Positions 33,520 to 42,460 of a stretch of 64,000 nucleotides of DNA are shown here, in pieces (position 1 is the stretch's first letter; each line of letters opens with the position of its first letter). Origin of the DNA: Brevundimonas vitisensis. Its GTDB lineage: Bacteria > Pseudomonadota > Alphaproteobacteria > Caulobacterales > Caulobacteraceae. The stretch spans positions 1 through 64,000 of the forward strand of contig NZ_CP067977.1 in the NCBI RefSeq assembly GCF_016656965.1, read 5' to 3'. The notes under the pieces are model-generated. The model was not told the origin of the DNA, made no database searches, and saw only the letters and a program-made list of their open reading frames with translations. Made by a program: the position numbers and the translations under genes.

Positions 33520-36443
33520 CAGGGAGCCTCCTCGATGACGGGAGCGGGAGGGGGCTGTGTCCCCTTGCTCAGCCGGGGCCGCCGCAGCGACTGGTGCGCG
33601 AGGGCGATGAGGATCAGCAGGGTGGCGCCCAGGACCAAGACCACGACGCCCAGATCGAACAGCACCGCCGTAGCCATAGGCAGCCGGCCGACAACCGGAA
33701 GATCGACATACTGGAAATAGGACGTGAGGAACGGATAGCCGAACAGCCAGGAGCCCGCTCCGGTCAGGCAGGCAAGCAGCAGGCCGATCCCGACCCAGGA
33801 CAGCGGACGCACCCGCAGCCGGTCCTCCACCCATCGCGCGCCAGAGCCCATGTAGAGGAGAATGAAAGCGATCGAGAGGGCGACGCCGGCGGCGAAACCT
33901 CCGCCCGGCAGGTCGTGGCCCCGAAGGAACAGGTGGGTCGACAGGACGAGAATGACCGGAAACAGCCCGTTCATGACCACCCGGGGAATGAGCATGGCGT
34001 CCGACAGGGTGGTTCCGGGCGAGTGGTTGTCACGAAGATCGTCATTGGCGTTCTGCCGAACCTGCTGATCCGGCTGCGGCAGGCTGTCGGGGGCCGGTCG
34101 GAACCGTCGCAGCAGGGCGAAGATCGTCAGTCCGACGATGCCGAGCACGGTGATCTCGCCGAACGTATCGAACGCCCTGAAGTCCACCAGCAGGACGTTG
34201 ACGATGTTGCGACCCCCGCCCTGCTCATACGAGTGCTCGATGAAGAAGGTGGAGATGGACGTCAGGTCGCGGGGAATCGTCATCACGGCGAACGCCGTCA
34301 GCGCGACCCCCGCGCCGGCGGCCGTCGCGATCATCAGGTCCAGCCGACGACGCCGTCGGCTCTGGGCCCGGTTGGCGCTCGAGGGCGGCAGGAAGTCGAG
34401 GCGTTTCGGCAACCAGCGCAGCCCCAGCAGCAGCAGCACGGTGGTGACGATCTCGACCAGCAACTGTGTCACCGCCAGGTCCGGCGCCGACAGCCAGACA
34501 AAGGTTAGGCAGCTCACCAGCCCGGCGGCGCCCATGAGAATGACCGCCGCGAGCCGGTGATATTTCGCCTGCCACGCGGCGCCGACGGCGCAGGCGCAAC
34601 CAATGAGCCACAACAGGGCGAAGCCCGGATCGATCTGTCCGAACGCCGCGCCCGCCTCGGCCGGGATCATCCGCCGGCCGCCCACCGCCAGCACCGCCGC
34701 GACGATGGCGACCACCACCAGGGCGCGGAGTTGGGCCTGCAGCCGCACCGCTCCGAAAATCGTTTCCAGACGCCTGGCCCCATGGCGAGCCGAGGTCATG
34801 ACCGCGTCGAACATAAGTCCGCCGTTGAAGCGGCTGAACACCTTGGGGCCCCCGCGGGGGTTGGTGTTGATCACTTGGCGGAACCGAAGATACAGCACCA
34901 CGCCGCCGACAAGGGCCATCAGGCTCATCAGCAGGGGCGGATTGAACCCGTGCCAGACCTTCAGGCTGTAGTAGGGCGTCTGGTCCCCCAGCACCGCATG
35001 CACCGCCGTGGCCAGATAGGGGCCGATGGTGATCCCGGGGATCACCCCGATGACGACGCAGGCGAGGACCAGCAACTCGATCGGAAAGCGCATCCACCGG
35101 GGCGGCTCATGCGGCGTCCGGTCCAGTCCCACCGGCGCGGGTCCGAAGAAGGTCTGGTGGATGAACCGGAGCGAATAGAGCACGCTGAACGCGCTCGCCA
35201 CCGTGGCCATAACCGGGAGGGCGTAGCTCAGATAGCTGCCGCCGCTGTTCTCCAGCGCCTCGGCCAAGAACATCTCCTTGGACAGGAAGCCGTTCAGCAG
35301 GGGCACCCCGGCCATGGCGCCGGCCGCGACCGTGGCGAGCGTGGCCGTGATGGGCATGAACCGGTAGAGGCCGCTCAACCGGCGCAGGTCTCGCGTTCCG
35401 GTCTCGTGATCAATGATCCCGGCGGCCATGAACAGCGAGGCCTTGAAGGTGGCGTGGTTGACCGTGTGGAAGATGGCGGCGACCAGGGCCAGCGGCGTCC
35501 CAAGGCCCAGGAGGACCATAATCAGGCCCAGATGGCTGATGGTCGAATAGGCCAGCAGACCCTTGAGGTCGTGCTGGAAGATGGCGCTGTAGGCGCCCAC
35601 CAGCAGCGTCGCCATGCCGGCGGTGCCAACGATCATGTACCAGGCCGGCGTCCCGGCGAGCACCGGCCACAGCAGGATCAGCAGGAACACCCCGGCCTTC
35701 ACCATGGTCGCCGAGTGAAGATAGGCGCTGACCGGCGTCGGCGCAGACATGGCCCGCGGCAGCCAGAAATGGAACGGGAACTGGGCGCTCTTGGTCAGGG
35801 CCCCGGCCAGGACGAGGAGTAGGGCGGGCAGGTAGAGGGGGCTGGACTTGATGAGATCGCCCGAGGCCAGCACGACGTCCAGATCGAAGCTGCCGGCGAT
35901 TTGGCCCAAAAGCACCATCCCGACCAACAGGCAAAGCCCACCGGTCGCCGTGACCGTCAGCGCCATCCGGGCCCCTTCGCGGGCCGCCGTGCTGTGATGC
36001 CAGTAGCCGATCAGCAGGAAGGAGAAGAGGCTGGTCAACTCCCAGAAGACCACCAGCTGGATGATGTTCCCCGAGATCACCACCCCGAGCATCGCCCCCA
36101 TGAAGGCCAGCAGGAAGGAGAAGAAGCGCGGGACCGGATCGGTCGCGGCCATGTAGTAGCGGGCGTACAGGATCACCAGGACGCCGATGCCCAGCACCAG
36201 CATCGAGAACAGCCACGCCAGGCCGTCGAGCCGCAGGACGATGTTTAGCCCCAGCGAGGGCAGCCAGTTGAGCTCGTAGCGGACGATCCCGCCGTCAGCG
36301 ACGGCCGGATAGAGCAGGATGGCGCAGACCAGCCCGGCCAGGGCCACAGTCCAGGACAACCCCGCCGCCGCGTTCCTCGCGCGCGTCGGTAGAAAGCCGG
36401 CCAGGATCGCCCCAAGGAAGGGCGCCGCAGCCATGATGGTCAA
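33519..36443 (-). CDS. mrpA: Fused Mrp antiporter subunit A/B
   Basis: 974 residues. The N-terminal ~780 residues are MrpA (NuoL-like: FWELTSLFSFLLIGYWHHS, SAPTPVSAYLHSATMVKAGV), followed by the MrpA tail and a fused MrpB domain (about 800-960: [20 protein letters not shown]). This AB fusion is the arrangement known as PhaA' in rhizobial-type group 2 systems. The complex exchanges Na+ (or K+) for H+ and supports alkali, salt and possibly metal tolerance. First gene of the operon. Confidence 0.94.
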   Translation of the reverse strand: MTIMAAAPFLGAILAGFLPTRARNAAAGLSWTVALAGLVCAILLYPAVADGGIVRYELNWLPSLGLNIVLRLDGLAWLFSMLVLGIGVLVILYARYYMAATDPVPRFFSFLLAFMGAMLGVVISGNIIQLVVFWELTSLFSFLLIGYWHHSTAAREGARMALTVTATGGLCLLVGMVLLGQIAGSFDLDVVLASGDLIKSSPLYLPALLLVLAGALTKSAQFPFHFWLPRAMSAPTPVSAYLHSATMVKAGVFLLILLWPVLAGTPAWYMIVGTAGMATLLVGAYSAIFQHDLKGLLAYSTISHLGLIMVLLGLGTPLALVAAIFHTVNHATFKASLFMAAGIIDHETGTRDLRRLSGLYRFMPITATLATVAAGAMAGVPLLNGFLSKEMFLAEALENSGGSYLSYALPVMATVASAFSVLYSLRFIHQTFFGPAPVGLDRTPHEPPRWMRFPIELLVLACVVIGVIPGITIGPYLATAVHAVLGDQTPYYSLKVWHGFNPPLLMSLMALVGGVVLYLRFRQVINTNPRGGPKVFSRFNGGLMFDAVMTSARHGARRLETIFGAVRLQAQLRALVVVAIVAAVLAVGGRRMIPAEAGAAFGQIDPGFALLWLIGCACAVGAAWQAKYHRLAAVILMGAAGLVSCLTFVWLSAPDLAVTQLLVEIVTTVLLLLGLRWLPKRLDFLPPSSANRAQSRRRRRLDLMIATAAGAGVALTAFAVMTIPRDLTSISTFFIEHSYEQGGGRNIVNVLLVDFRAFDTFGEITVLGIVGLTIFALLRRFRPAPDSLPQPDQQVRQNANDDLRDNHSPGTTLSDAMLIPRVVMNGLFPVILVLSTHLFLRGHDLPGGGFAAGVALSIAFILLYMGSGARWVEDRLRVRPLSWVGIGLLLACLTGAGSWLFGYPFLTSYFQYVDLPVVGRLPMATAVLFDLGVVVLVLGATLLILIALAHQSLRRPRLSKGTQPPPAPVIEEAP

Positions 36444-36625
36444 CAGGTCGCGCTCGGCTATGACGGGACGTCTCCGAATAGGGGCTCGCCGATTCTGGCG
36501 GGGGTCCGTTTAACGTACCGGCGCGTTGGAGGATTACAATATCGGCGAAGTCGCGCAGCGCGACCGCCATATCTCTACAACCCGGCGCCGGAGACGACGC
36601 CACCGACAGCAAGGCAACTCCTCCC

Positions 36626-37054
36626 ATGCCCCGCGCCACCATCCAGCTCTATGACCGGCCAGATGACGCGCGTCGCGCGGTCGAGGATTTGCATGCCGTG
36701 GGGCTGGGCGACGTGAACGTCGCCTCGCTCACCATGGGTGCGGACGGTTGTTCAGGTGTCGATGAGGAAGCCGGCTCGGGGGACAATGGCCCGCGCCTGG
36801 GGCGGGTTCTCATCCCTGACCTTGGACCCGTCTTCGTCACTGGCTGGTTGACCGATCCATTTCCATCCGCTCCCGGCTCCGACCTCCGAGCGTGGTTGAG
36901 CCAGCTTTTGGAGGCCGCTCGTCCCACCGACGCCAAGATCGAACTGATCATCACTACGCTACGCAGGGGCGGAGGGGTCGTGACGGTGCGGCCGGACGAC
37001 CGCGTAGGGTCGCCCCCAACGGTCGAAGAGGTCCTTGAAGGGCGGAATTCGTGA
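36626..37054 (+). CDS. Hypothetical protein, general-stress-17M-like start
   Basis: 142 residues, soluble. The start (ATIQLYDRPDDARRAVEDLH) resembles the pattern-forming beta-alpha unit of general stress protein 17M/YflT proteins, which bind their own regulatory partners, but the rest is divergent. It is divergent from mrpA and converges on the universal stress protein gene with a 3-base gap. Confidence 0.55.
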   Translation: MPRATIQLYDRPDDARRAVEDLHAVGLGDVNVASLTMGADGCSGVDEEAGSGDNGPRLGRVLIPDLGPVFVTGWLTDPFPSAPGSDLRAWLSQLLEAARPTDAKIELIITTLRRGGGVVTVRPDDRVGSPPTVEEVLEGRNS

Positions 37055-37057
37055 CGA

Positions 37058-37942
37058 CTAGCCGGCGTCTCGTTCCCGCTCCGGCCTGACCACCAGCACG
37101 TCTCCGGGAACGGCTTGGACAATCCGGGGGCCCTTGCCCTTCACGACCGCATGAAAGAGTCGGCCGCGCTCGTAGGCGCCTATTACAGTCAGGTCGGCCG
37201 CCTTCTCACGAACGTAGCTGCTGAGCATGGCTTCTGGAGCGCCGTGCTCGATCAGGGTGTTGATGCGGCCCCGAATGTCGTCCGGAATGGCCGCCCCGGC
37301 CAGGGACTCGCGAATGGTCGCCCTTTCCATCTCCCCGAAAGCCTCGCTGAGAGAAGAGTTCAGGAACAGGCGGCCGTAGGCGATCTCGTGGGCGTGCATC
37401 AGAGCGAATTCGGCCTCGGGGAAGCGCCGTACGGCGACCTCCAGTCCGTGCCGCGCTTCCGGGGTGAAGTCGTCGCCGACGACCACCTTCCGGTAAGGGC
37501 CGTGCGGACGTCGTTTGACCACCAGGACGGAGGCGGGGCAACGCCGGAACAGTTCGTCGATGGTCTTTCCCAAGTCGCCGAATGGTTCGGGGCGACGGCC
37601 CCCGACGACAACGAGGTCCGGCTTCTCCCGGGCGACGACCTTTAGTATCGACGACAGGACCGGGCCTTCCTCGATATGAATGCGCAACTCGGGGCAGGGT
37701 CCGTAGATGTCCTCTCGAATCTGGCGTTCGACGACAGCCGCCATGTCCGGCGGCCAACGCCAAGAGGGGAGGCCGCGGCTGTCCGGGAGCGTAGAGCTTT
37801 CTTCCAGCACGTGCACCACATGAAGTTCTACCTGCCATGTGTTGGCAAGTTGAACTGCCCGATCAAGGGCGCGATCACTTCGTCCGCTGAGGTCAGTTGC
37901 AAGAAGAATTTTTCCATGAGGAACTGCTGACCATTCATTCAC
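37058..37942 (-). CDS. Universal stress protein, two UspA domains
   Basis: 294 residues. Domain 1 (about 10-140) begins KILLATDLSGRSDRALDRAV and ends ASVLVVKRRP; domain 2 (about 150-290) includes KVVVGDDFTPEARHGLEVAV and the ATP-loop-like VIGAYERGRLFHAVVKGKGP. Tandem Usp proteins help survival in stress and oxygen limitation. The GTG at 37942 has AGGAG eight bases upstream. Confidence 0.88.
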   Translation of the reverse strand: MNEWSAVPHGKILLATDLSGRSDRALDRAVQLANTWQVELHVVHVLEESSTLPDSRGLPSWRWPPDMAAVVERQIREDIYGPCPELRIHIEEGPVLSSILKVVAREKPDLVVVGGRRPEPFGDLGKTIDELFRRCPASVLVVKRRPHGPYRKVVVGDDFTPEARHGLEVAVRRFPEAEFALMHAHEIAYGRLFLNSSLSEAFGEMERATIRESLAGAAIPDDIRGRINTLIEHGAPEAMLSSYVREKAADLTVIGAYERGRLFHAVVKGKGPRIVQAVPGDVLVVRPERERDAG

Positions 37943-38039
37943 TTCATATCTCCTGACTTGACTACTGTTTGACTGCCTTGGCTTAATGTAGGCGGCCTCC
38001 GACGAGGATCAATGGCGTCTTAGACCGTACCCGCGGAAG

Positions 38040-38210
38040 TCAGATGAACATCGCGAGTGCGACGCCGGCGGCGGTCAGCATCAGCGCGCCGATGACCCAG
38101 ACCTTTGCACCCCCGGATCGCTGGGTCCGGAGCCTCGGGCCGGGTCGCATATAGAAGGGTGGTCGCGGCCGACCGACTTCCGTCCCGACGATGTTGTGTC
38201 TCTCTCTCAG
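38040..38210 (-). CDS. Small single-span membrane protein (rnk operon copy 2, third gene)
   Basis: About 56 residues, paralogous to 13351-13527: shared RHNIVGTEVGxPRPPFY head and one C-terminal span (VWVIGALMLTAAGVALAMFI). Where copy 1 has ATG overlapping the upstream stop, this copy has CTG overlapping TGA (CTGA). Either CTG is used through coupling or an upstream GTG start within the previous gene is used. Confidence 0.5.
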   Translation of the reverse strand: MRERHNIVGTEVGRPRPPFYMRPGPRLRTQRSGGAKVWVIGALMLTAAGVALAMFI

Positions 38211-38803
38211 CAGGCCGCTCGCTTCAGAAATGAGTTGAACCAGCGCGGCAGCGCGCCCCACGACCATCCGGACGACAGGTCTTCAGATCGTTCCCGAAGT
38301 CGGGGCACGGAGCAGAGCATGGTCAGCCGGGTATCGTCGCTCGCCGGTATGTCAGGATGATCCCAAAGCAGCTCCTGCAGGATCGCATCTTGCAGAAGGC
38401 GCTCCGGCAGGAGGTCGAACCGCGCCTCCCGGCCCAGACGTCGCGCGTGCCCCTCCTCGATCTGTACTACCAGCGCCACGGTCTCGGACGACCGGCGAGG
38501 CCCTCGTCCGAAGACGCTCCGGGCGATCCGGGCGCGTTCGGCAGGCCGGTCAGACAGGTCGATCAGGGACGCATCAGGGTCGCCCGTCGACGCGCCGCGC
38601 TCGAGCGCGAGCGACATCAGCTGATCACGCCCCACGGGGGATAGGGCCAGTTCGGCCGCTCTCGCGAGCAGCAGCTCGCGATGCGCCGCACCGGGCCGCC
38701 GTGTTTCAAGATCAATTCGCTCCCAGCGCGCTGCACAGAGCGCTTCCGACGATGCGGCCGCGAGCAGCCGGGCGTCGCTATCCGACGTGCGGGGCATGTT
38801 CAT
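38207..38803 (-). CDS. Conserved hypothetical (rnk operon copy 2, second gene)
   Basis: 198 residues, helical and acidic, paralogous to 13524-14114: shared WERIDLETRRPG, SPVGRDQLMSLALERG, LQELLWDHPDIPA, RLTMLCSVPRL. It overlaps the Rnk-like gene by 26 bases. Function unknown; its retention with the Rnk-like gene in both copies argues for a shared role. Confidence 0.7.
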   Translation of the reverse strand: MNMPRTSDSDARLLAAASSEALCAARWERIDLETRRPGAAHRELLLARAAELALSPVGRDQLMSLALERGASTGDPDASLIDLSDRPAERARIARSVFGRGPRRSSETVALVVQIEEGHARRLGREARFDLLPERLLQDAILQELLWDHPDIPASDDTRLTMLCSVPRLRERSEDLSSGWSWGALPRWFNSFLKRAAC

Positions 38804-39197
38804 TCACCACATCCAGGACCTTGAGCCGGTGCGGCCGGCCCCTGTCATCTGTCCAGTCGAACTCGGCGTCCGTCGTCAGGCCCAGCAAGGCGGCGCCGAC
38901 CAGACTGAGGACGGAAACGCAGCGCTTGTCGATGTCCGAGTCGGCGGGCAGAACGAGCTGGATTTCGCGGGTCTGGCCGGACCCCTGATCCTCGTAGGTG
39001 ATCCGACTCCCGATCCGGCAGAAGGGTCGACCGTTGAAGGATTCGCCCACGACCACGGCCCGGTCGAGCTCCTCCCCCAGCAATTTCGCGGCGGCGGAGG
39101 TCGGTGAATGACCGACCATCGACTCAAGAAGTTCGAGATCGCTCGTCGTGATGAGAAGTCGCGGCTTCTTGATCGTTCTGGATTTGGTTTTCGTCAT
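38778..39197 (-). CDS. Rnk/GreA-B C-terminal-domain protein (copy 2)
   Basis: 139 residues, same length and layout as 14095-14514: basic N-terminus (MTKTKSRTIKKPRLLIT), central PTSAAAKLLGEELDRAVVVG, then the FKBP-like GreA/B C-terminal domain (SRITYEDQGSGQTREIQLV, GRPHRLKVLDVV). Likely binds RNA polymerase or a transcription factor. The upstream leader segment (39361-39484) is also conserved. Confidence 0.82.
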   Translation of the reverse strand: MTKTKSRTIKKPRLLITTSDLELLESMVGHSPTSAAAKLLGEELDRAVVVGESFNGRPFCRIGSRITYEDQGSGQTREIQLVLPADSDIDKRCVSVLSLVGAALLGLTTDAEFDWTDDRGRPHRLKVLDVVNEHAPHVG

Positions 39198-39360
39198 GGT
39201 GTTGTCCGGTCCAGTGGAATTTTAACGCGGCCCATCGGGGCGTGCGCCTCCGAGGCGCGCAGCGTTCAGGTTGTTGTAAAAATCCGGACTTCCGAACACG
39301 CGTCGGGAACGGCCGAAGTTATCGCGCCGCTGATTTCAATCTATTGCGTGCAGGAAGTCA

Positions 39361-39484
39361 GTCCCCAAACTCTGAGCTGTCGCTCAAGACGAGTTTGGGG
39401 CTAGACGCCTCCGACGAAGCGTCCGGCGTGAAGCGTATTCCGCGAAGGGATGGCGCATTTCCACATAACGAGGCGATAGTGCGC
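39361..39484 (-). promoter_or_regulatory. Conserved leader/promoter segment upstream of rnk-like copy 2
   Basis: Counterpart of 14673-14797. The minus-strand hairpin has outer arms CCCCAAAC and GTTTGGGG, inner arms TTGAGC and GCTCAG around GACA. The conserved distal part contains GGAAATGCGCC and GGAATACGCTTCACGC. Distance to the start codon is about 165 bases, nearly as in copy 1. Confidence 0.55.
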
Positions 39485-39566
39485 TCGCAGAGCGTCAACT
39501 GTCAACTCTGGGCGGGCTGCCGAATTCTACAGCACACCTCTCTAAAGCCCGGCATATCAGAACGGT

Positions 39567-40214
39567 CTAGCTCCGCCCGGCTACCGCGACAGGCAGTCTC
39601 CACCCTCGTCGGATTGCCGCCACCCGCAGGCTGAAACAGGCCAGGCCGCCGGCTAATGCCGCGACCAGTACGGGCAGATTCAGCAGACTGCCCCCGGCCA
39701 CGATCCCTGCCCCGAGCAGCGCGGCGACCGCATACAGGTCCGACCGAAGAACCGCCGGAATTTCCGCCAGCAGGACGTCGCGCGCGACACCTCCCCCAAT
39801 GCCCGTCAGCATCCCTAGCAGGGCGGCCATCGCCGGGCTCAAGCCAAAGGCGAGGGCCTTCTCCGTGCCGGCGACCGCGAACAGCGCCAGGCCCATCGCG
39901 TCCAGCATGCGGACGGGATTGCGCAGCTTCTCAATCAGGGACGACCAGAAGAAGACGATGGCTCCGGCCGTCAGGGACACCGCCAGATACCGCCAGTCCT
40001 GTAAGGCCGCGGGCGGCGTCGCGCCGATCAGCAAGTCCCGGGCTATGCCCCCGAACGTGGCGGCCGCGAAAGACAGCACGAGCACGCCAAACAGATCGAG
40101 CCGCCGCCGCACACCCGCCATGGCCCCGCTGAGGGCAAAGGCGAATGTCCCGCAGAGGTCGAGGACCAGCACGAGCGTGCGCAGAAGTTCGTCGGTCCCG
40201 TCGGTCTGGATCAC
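39567..40214 (-). CDS. TRIC/YicG-family cation channel protein
   Basis: 215 residues with six to seven membrane spans in two repeats: FAFALSGAMAGVRRRLDLFG, AAATFGGIARDLLIG, and GLALFAVAGTEKAL, LTGIGGGVARDVLLAEIP. Bacterial TRIC homologues are trimeric monovalent cation channels. It fits the ion-homeostasis theme with Mrp and the Ca/Na exchanger, but stands alone. Confidence 0.9.
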   Translation of the reverse strand: MIQTDGTDELLRTLVLVLDLCGTFAFALSGAMAGVRRRLDLFGVLVLSFAAATFGGIARDLLIGATPPAALQDWRYLAVSLTAGAIVFFWSSLIEKLRNPVRMLDAMGLALFAVAGTEKALAFGLSPAMAALLGMLTGIGGGVARDVLLAEIPAVLRSDLYAVAALLGAGIVAGGSLLNLPVLVAALAGGLACFSLRVAAIRRGWRLPVAVAGRS

Positions 40215-40395
40215 GATGGTGAATCCTTAGCTTTAATCGGCTGGCGCCATCGGCCTTATAGATCGTCTGACTGACCGGTCTCATAGCGCACTGGAGCCTT
40301 GACTGCTCTCCGGCTGTTGGGCGGAAACGGGGTGTGGCTCACCGCCAGCCGCGGCCAGACGACACCCGATGCTTGCGCACTGCCCGAAAGCGGAC

Positions 40396-40477
40396 GTCGC
40401 CAACCGCCGCAATGAGTCAGAAGCGGACATCGGCTGGTGCGCCTTTCGCGAACGTCCGCTTCTGACTCTTTGGCGAC
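40396..40477. repeat. Long inverted repeat with GTCCGC arms
   Basis: GAGTCAGAAGCGGAC (40414-40428) pairs perfectly with GTCCGCTTCTGACTC (40454-40468) across 25 bases; the outer GTCGCCAA (40396-40403) pairs with TTGGCGAC (40470-40477) after an asymmetric bulge. It occupies the gap between the TRIC gene and the copper cluster and may be a terminator for the leftward copper operon or a mobile remnant. Confidence 0.65.
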
Positions 40478-40608
40478 TCCGGGAGCGTCCGCTTTCCGGT
40501 GTGAGCCAAAGTTTGTTCTGGGGCATTGCAGCCTCGACCTTAGCGCGCTCGACCGATGGTCGTCGGCGGTTGGGCGGAGAGTTCCTGCCGAAATCGTAGA
40601 AGTGTCGC

Positions 40609-40851
40609 TTAGGTTGGTGAACGCTGCTGATTGTGGTTCACGGCCTCTGACGAAGGCCTCGCAGGCGCGCTGTCAGGTGCCAGTGAATGAGCGGGAGCCG
40701 AAGACGCATCATTCTGCATCTCGTCGCAGCACGTCATAGCCGCGTCCGCAGCCATGTCCTTGCAACAATCGCAGCCTTCGGCCGCCAGAGCCGCGCCCGC
40801 GCTCAGGGTCAGGATCGCGCCGGCGGCGGCCAGCAGGTTGGAAACCCTCAA
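40609..40851 (-). CDS. Secreted Cys-rich metal-binding-like protein
   Basis: 80 residues. A signal peptide (VSNLLAAAGAILTLSAGAAL-AA) is followed by EGCDCCKDMAADAAMTCCDE, with five cysteines in 14 residues, then a Pro/Ala/Ser-rich tail. It starts at a TTG (40851) with AGGAG seven bases upstream. Last gene of the copABC-type operon; periplasmic copper binding is likely but not shown. Confidence 0.65.
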   Translation of the reverse strand: MRVSNLLAAAGAILTLSAGAALAAEGCDCCKDMAADAAMTCCDEMQNDASSAPAHSLAPDSAPARPSSEAVNHNQQRSPT

Positions 40852-40862
40852 TCGTCGTTCTC

Positions 40863-41249
40863 CTAGTGAACCATGAAGCTGACGGAGCCGGACATCTTGT
40901 GGCCGTCCGGGCCTTCGGCGGTCCAGGCGGCCGTGTAGTTGCCCGGCGCGAGGCGCGGAAGAGCCACGCCGACGGTGGCGGCGGCCGGCGCGGCGGGGAC
41001 AGTGACGTCGACCGAAGCCTGCCCCTCGGCGGAGAGGGCGACGGTCTTGAGGACCATGGCGTGGGGGAAGGTGACGCTGAACCGCTCGGGCGAACCCTGG
41101 GTCATCGCGCCATTCGCAGGAACGGTCGTGATGCCGGATTGGGGCGCTGCGGCCTGGGCCGGCATAGCGTGACCCGCATGCGGGTCCTGGGCGGCGGCGG
41201 TGCCGGCGAACGCGAGGGCGGCGGTGACAACGAGAGTGCGGATCATCAT
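40863..41249 (-). CDS. CopC-like periplasmic copper protein
   Basis: 128 residues with a signal peptide (MMIRTLVVTAALAFAGTAAA). A DPHAGHAMP unit follows, then a CopC/YobA-type beta domain (SPERFSVTFPHAMVLKTVAL, LAPGNYTAAWTAEGPDGHKM, GSVSFMVH). The first His-rich unit matches the repeats of the neighbouring CopB. Expected to bind copper in the periplasm. Located 17 bases after copB. Confidence 0.8.
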   Translation of the reverse strand: MMIRTLVVTAALAFAGTAAAQDPHAGHAMPAQAAAPQSGITTVPANGAMTQGSPERFSVTFPHAMVLKTVALSAEGQASVDVTVPAAPAAATVGVALPRLAPGNYTAAWTAEGPDGHKMSGSVSFMVH

Positions 41250-41266
41250 GGGGTGGTCTCCTTCGG

Positions 41267-42460
41267 TTAGAACCAGGCCTTGAGGCCGACGACGAAGCGG
41301 GTGTCGTCGGTCTCGCCGCCTCGGGCCTCGATGTAATCGGCGGTATCGCCGAACGCGCGGCTCCACTCGATGCCGACATAGGGGGCGAACTCCTTGCGGA
41401 ATTCGTAGCGCAGTCGCAGGCCCGCCTCGATCGAGGACAGGCCCGAACCGATCTCCAGTTCCGGAATGTCGCTGGCTGAAGCGTCGATTTCGAGGCGGGG
41501 CTGAAGGATCAGGCGCTGGGTGATGCGCTGGTCGTATTCGGCCTCGACGCGGGCGGTCAGGTCGCCGTCGGTCGACAGGAAGGCGGCGGCGTCGACTTCC
41601 CACCAATGGGGCGCCAGGCCCTGCAGGCCGAGGACCAGATGCGTGGTGTCCTCGCCGTCGGGCCGGAAGTCCTGACGCACGCCGGCCTGAACGTCCCAGA
41701 AGGGCGTGACCGCGCGGCTGTAGAGCGCCTGGACTTCAGCCTCCTCGAGCTCGCCGCCGAAGTCGCCTTCGCCCTCGGACTTCCACCAGAAGCGATTGAT
41801 GTCGCCGCCCGTCCAGCCCTGGACGTCCCAGAGGTAGGTCTCGCCGTCGTCGCCGAAGCCGGCTTCGAGGCGATCGAGAATGACGGCCGTGGTGCGGACG
41901 TCGCCGTTTTCGTGAATCAGGGTCCGGCGAGAGGCGGCCATGGCCTCGGCGCCGAAGACGAGATCGGCGGCGTGGGCAGGGCCGGCCAGGGCGGCGGCCG
42001 GGAGCGGGTCCTCCGGAGGACGGCCGGGATTGTCGGAGCTGGTCGCCACATCGGGCGGCCCCATGCTCATGGTCGACATGTCATGCCCGGCGTGAGGGTC
42101 GGTCTGCGCGGGCGACATGGCCGACATGTCGTGGCCCGCGTGCGGATCAGCCTGGCCGGGCGTCGCCGCCGGCATCTGGTGTCCCGCGTGCGGGTCTACG
42201 GGCGCGGGCTGCGCCGGCATCTGGTGGCCTGCATGCGGATCCGCGGCGGGCGGCGTCTGCGCGGGCGGCATGACGTGACCGGCGTGCGGATCCTGCGCCG
42301 GTCGGGCCGGCGCCTGTGGCGTGGGCCGCGGTGCTGGCGCGGGGCGCGTCGGCGCCGCGGTCGCCGGCATCGTGTGGCCCGCGTGAGGGTCCTGGGCCTG
42401 GGCGCTGAAGGCGCTGGCGGCGAGCACCAGCGGGGCGAGGGCGACGGCGAGGCGGTTCAT
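41267..42460 (-). CDS. copB: CopB outer-membrane copper resistance protein
   Basis: 397 residues. Signal peptide (about 1-22), then an N-terminal copper-binding region with six DPHAGH units interleaved with Met/Pro-rich spacers (about 23-135), then a beta-barrel domain typical of CopB/PcoB (RTTAVILDRLEAGFGDDGE, YLWDVQGWTGGDINRFWWKS, final aromatic KAWF). The ATG overlaps the copA stop (ATGA), setting the start. Probably sequesters copper at the outer membrane. Confidence 0.93.
   Translation of the reverse strand: MNRLAVALAPLVLAASAFSAQAQDPHAGHTMPATAAPTRPAPAPRPTPQAPARPAQDPHAGHVMPPAQTPPAADPHAGHQMPAQPAPVDPHAGHQMPAATPGQADPHAGHDMSAMSPAQTDPHAGHDMSTMSMGPPDVATSSDNPGRPPEDPLPAAALAGPAHAADLVFGAEAMAASRRTLIHENGDVRTTAVILDRLEAGFGDDGETYLWDVQGWTGGDINRFWWKSEGEGDFGGELEEAEVQALYSRAVTPFWDVQAGVRQDFRPDGEDTTHLVLGLQGLAPHWWEVDAAAFLSTDGDLTARVEAEYDQRITQRLILQPRLEIDASASDIPELEIGSGLSSIEAGLRLRYEFRKEFAPYVGIEWSRAFGDTADYIEARGGETDDTRFVVGLKAWF

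Noticed and set aside
34557..35822. A 421-codon plus-strand frame over mrpA
   Set aside because: Low-complexity Gln/Arg/His/Gly-rich shadow of the Mrp A/B gene with no domain pattern.
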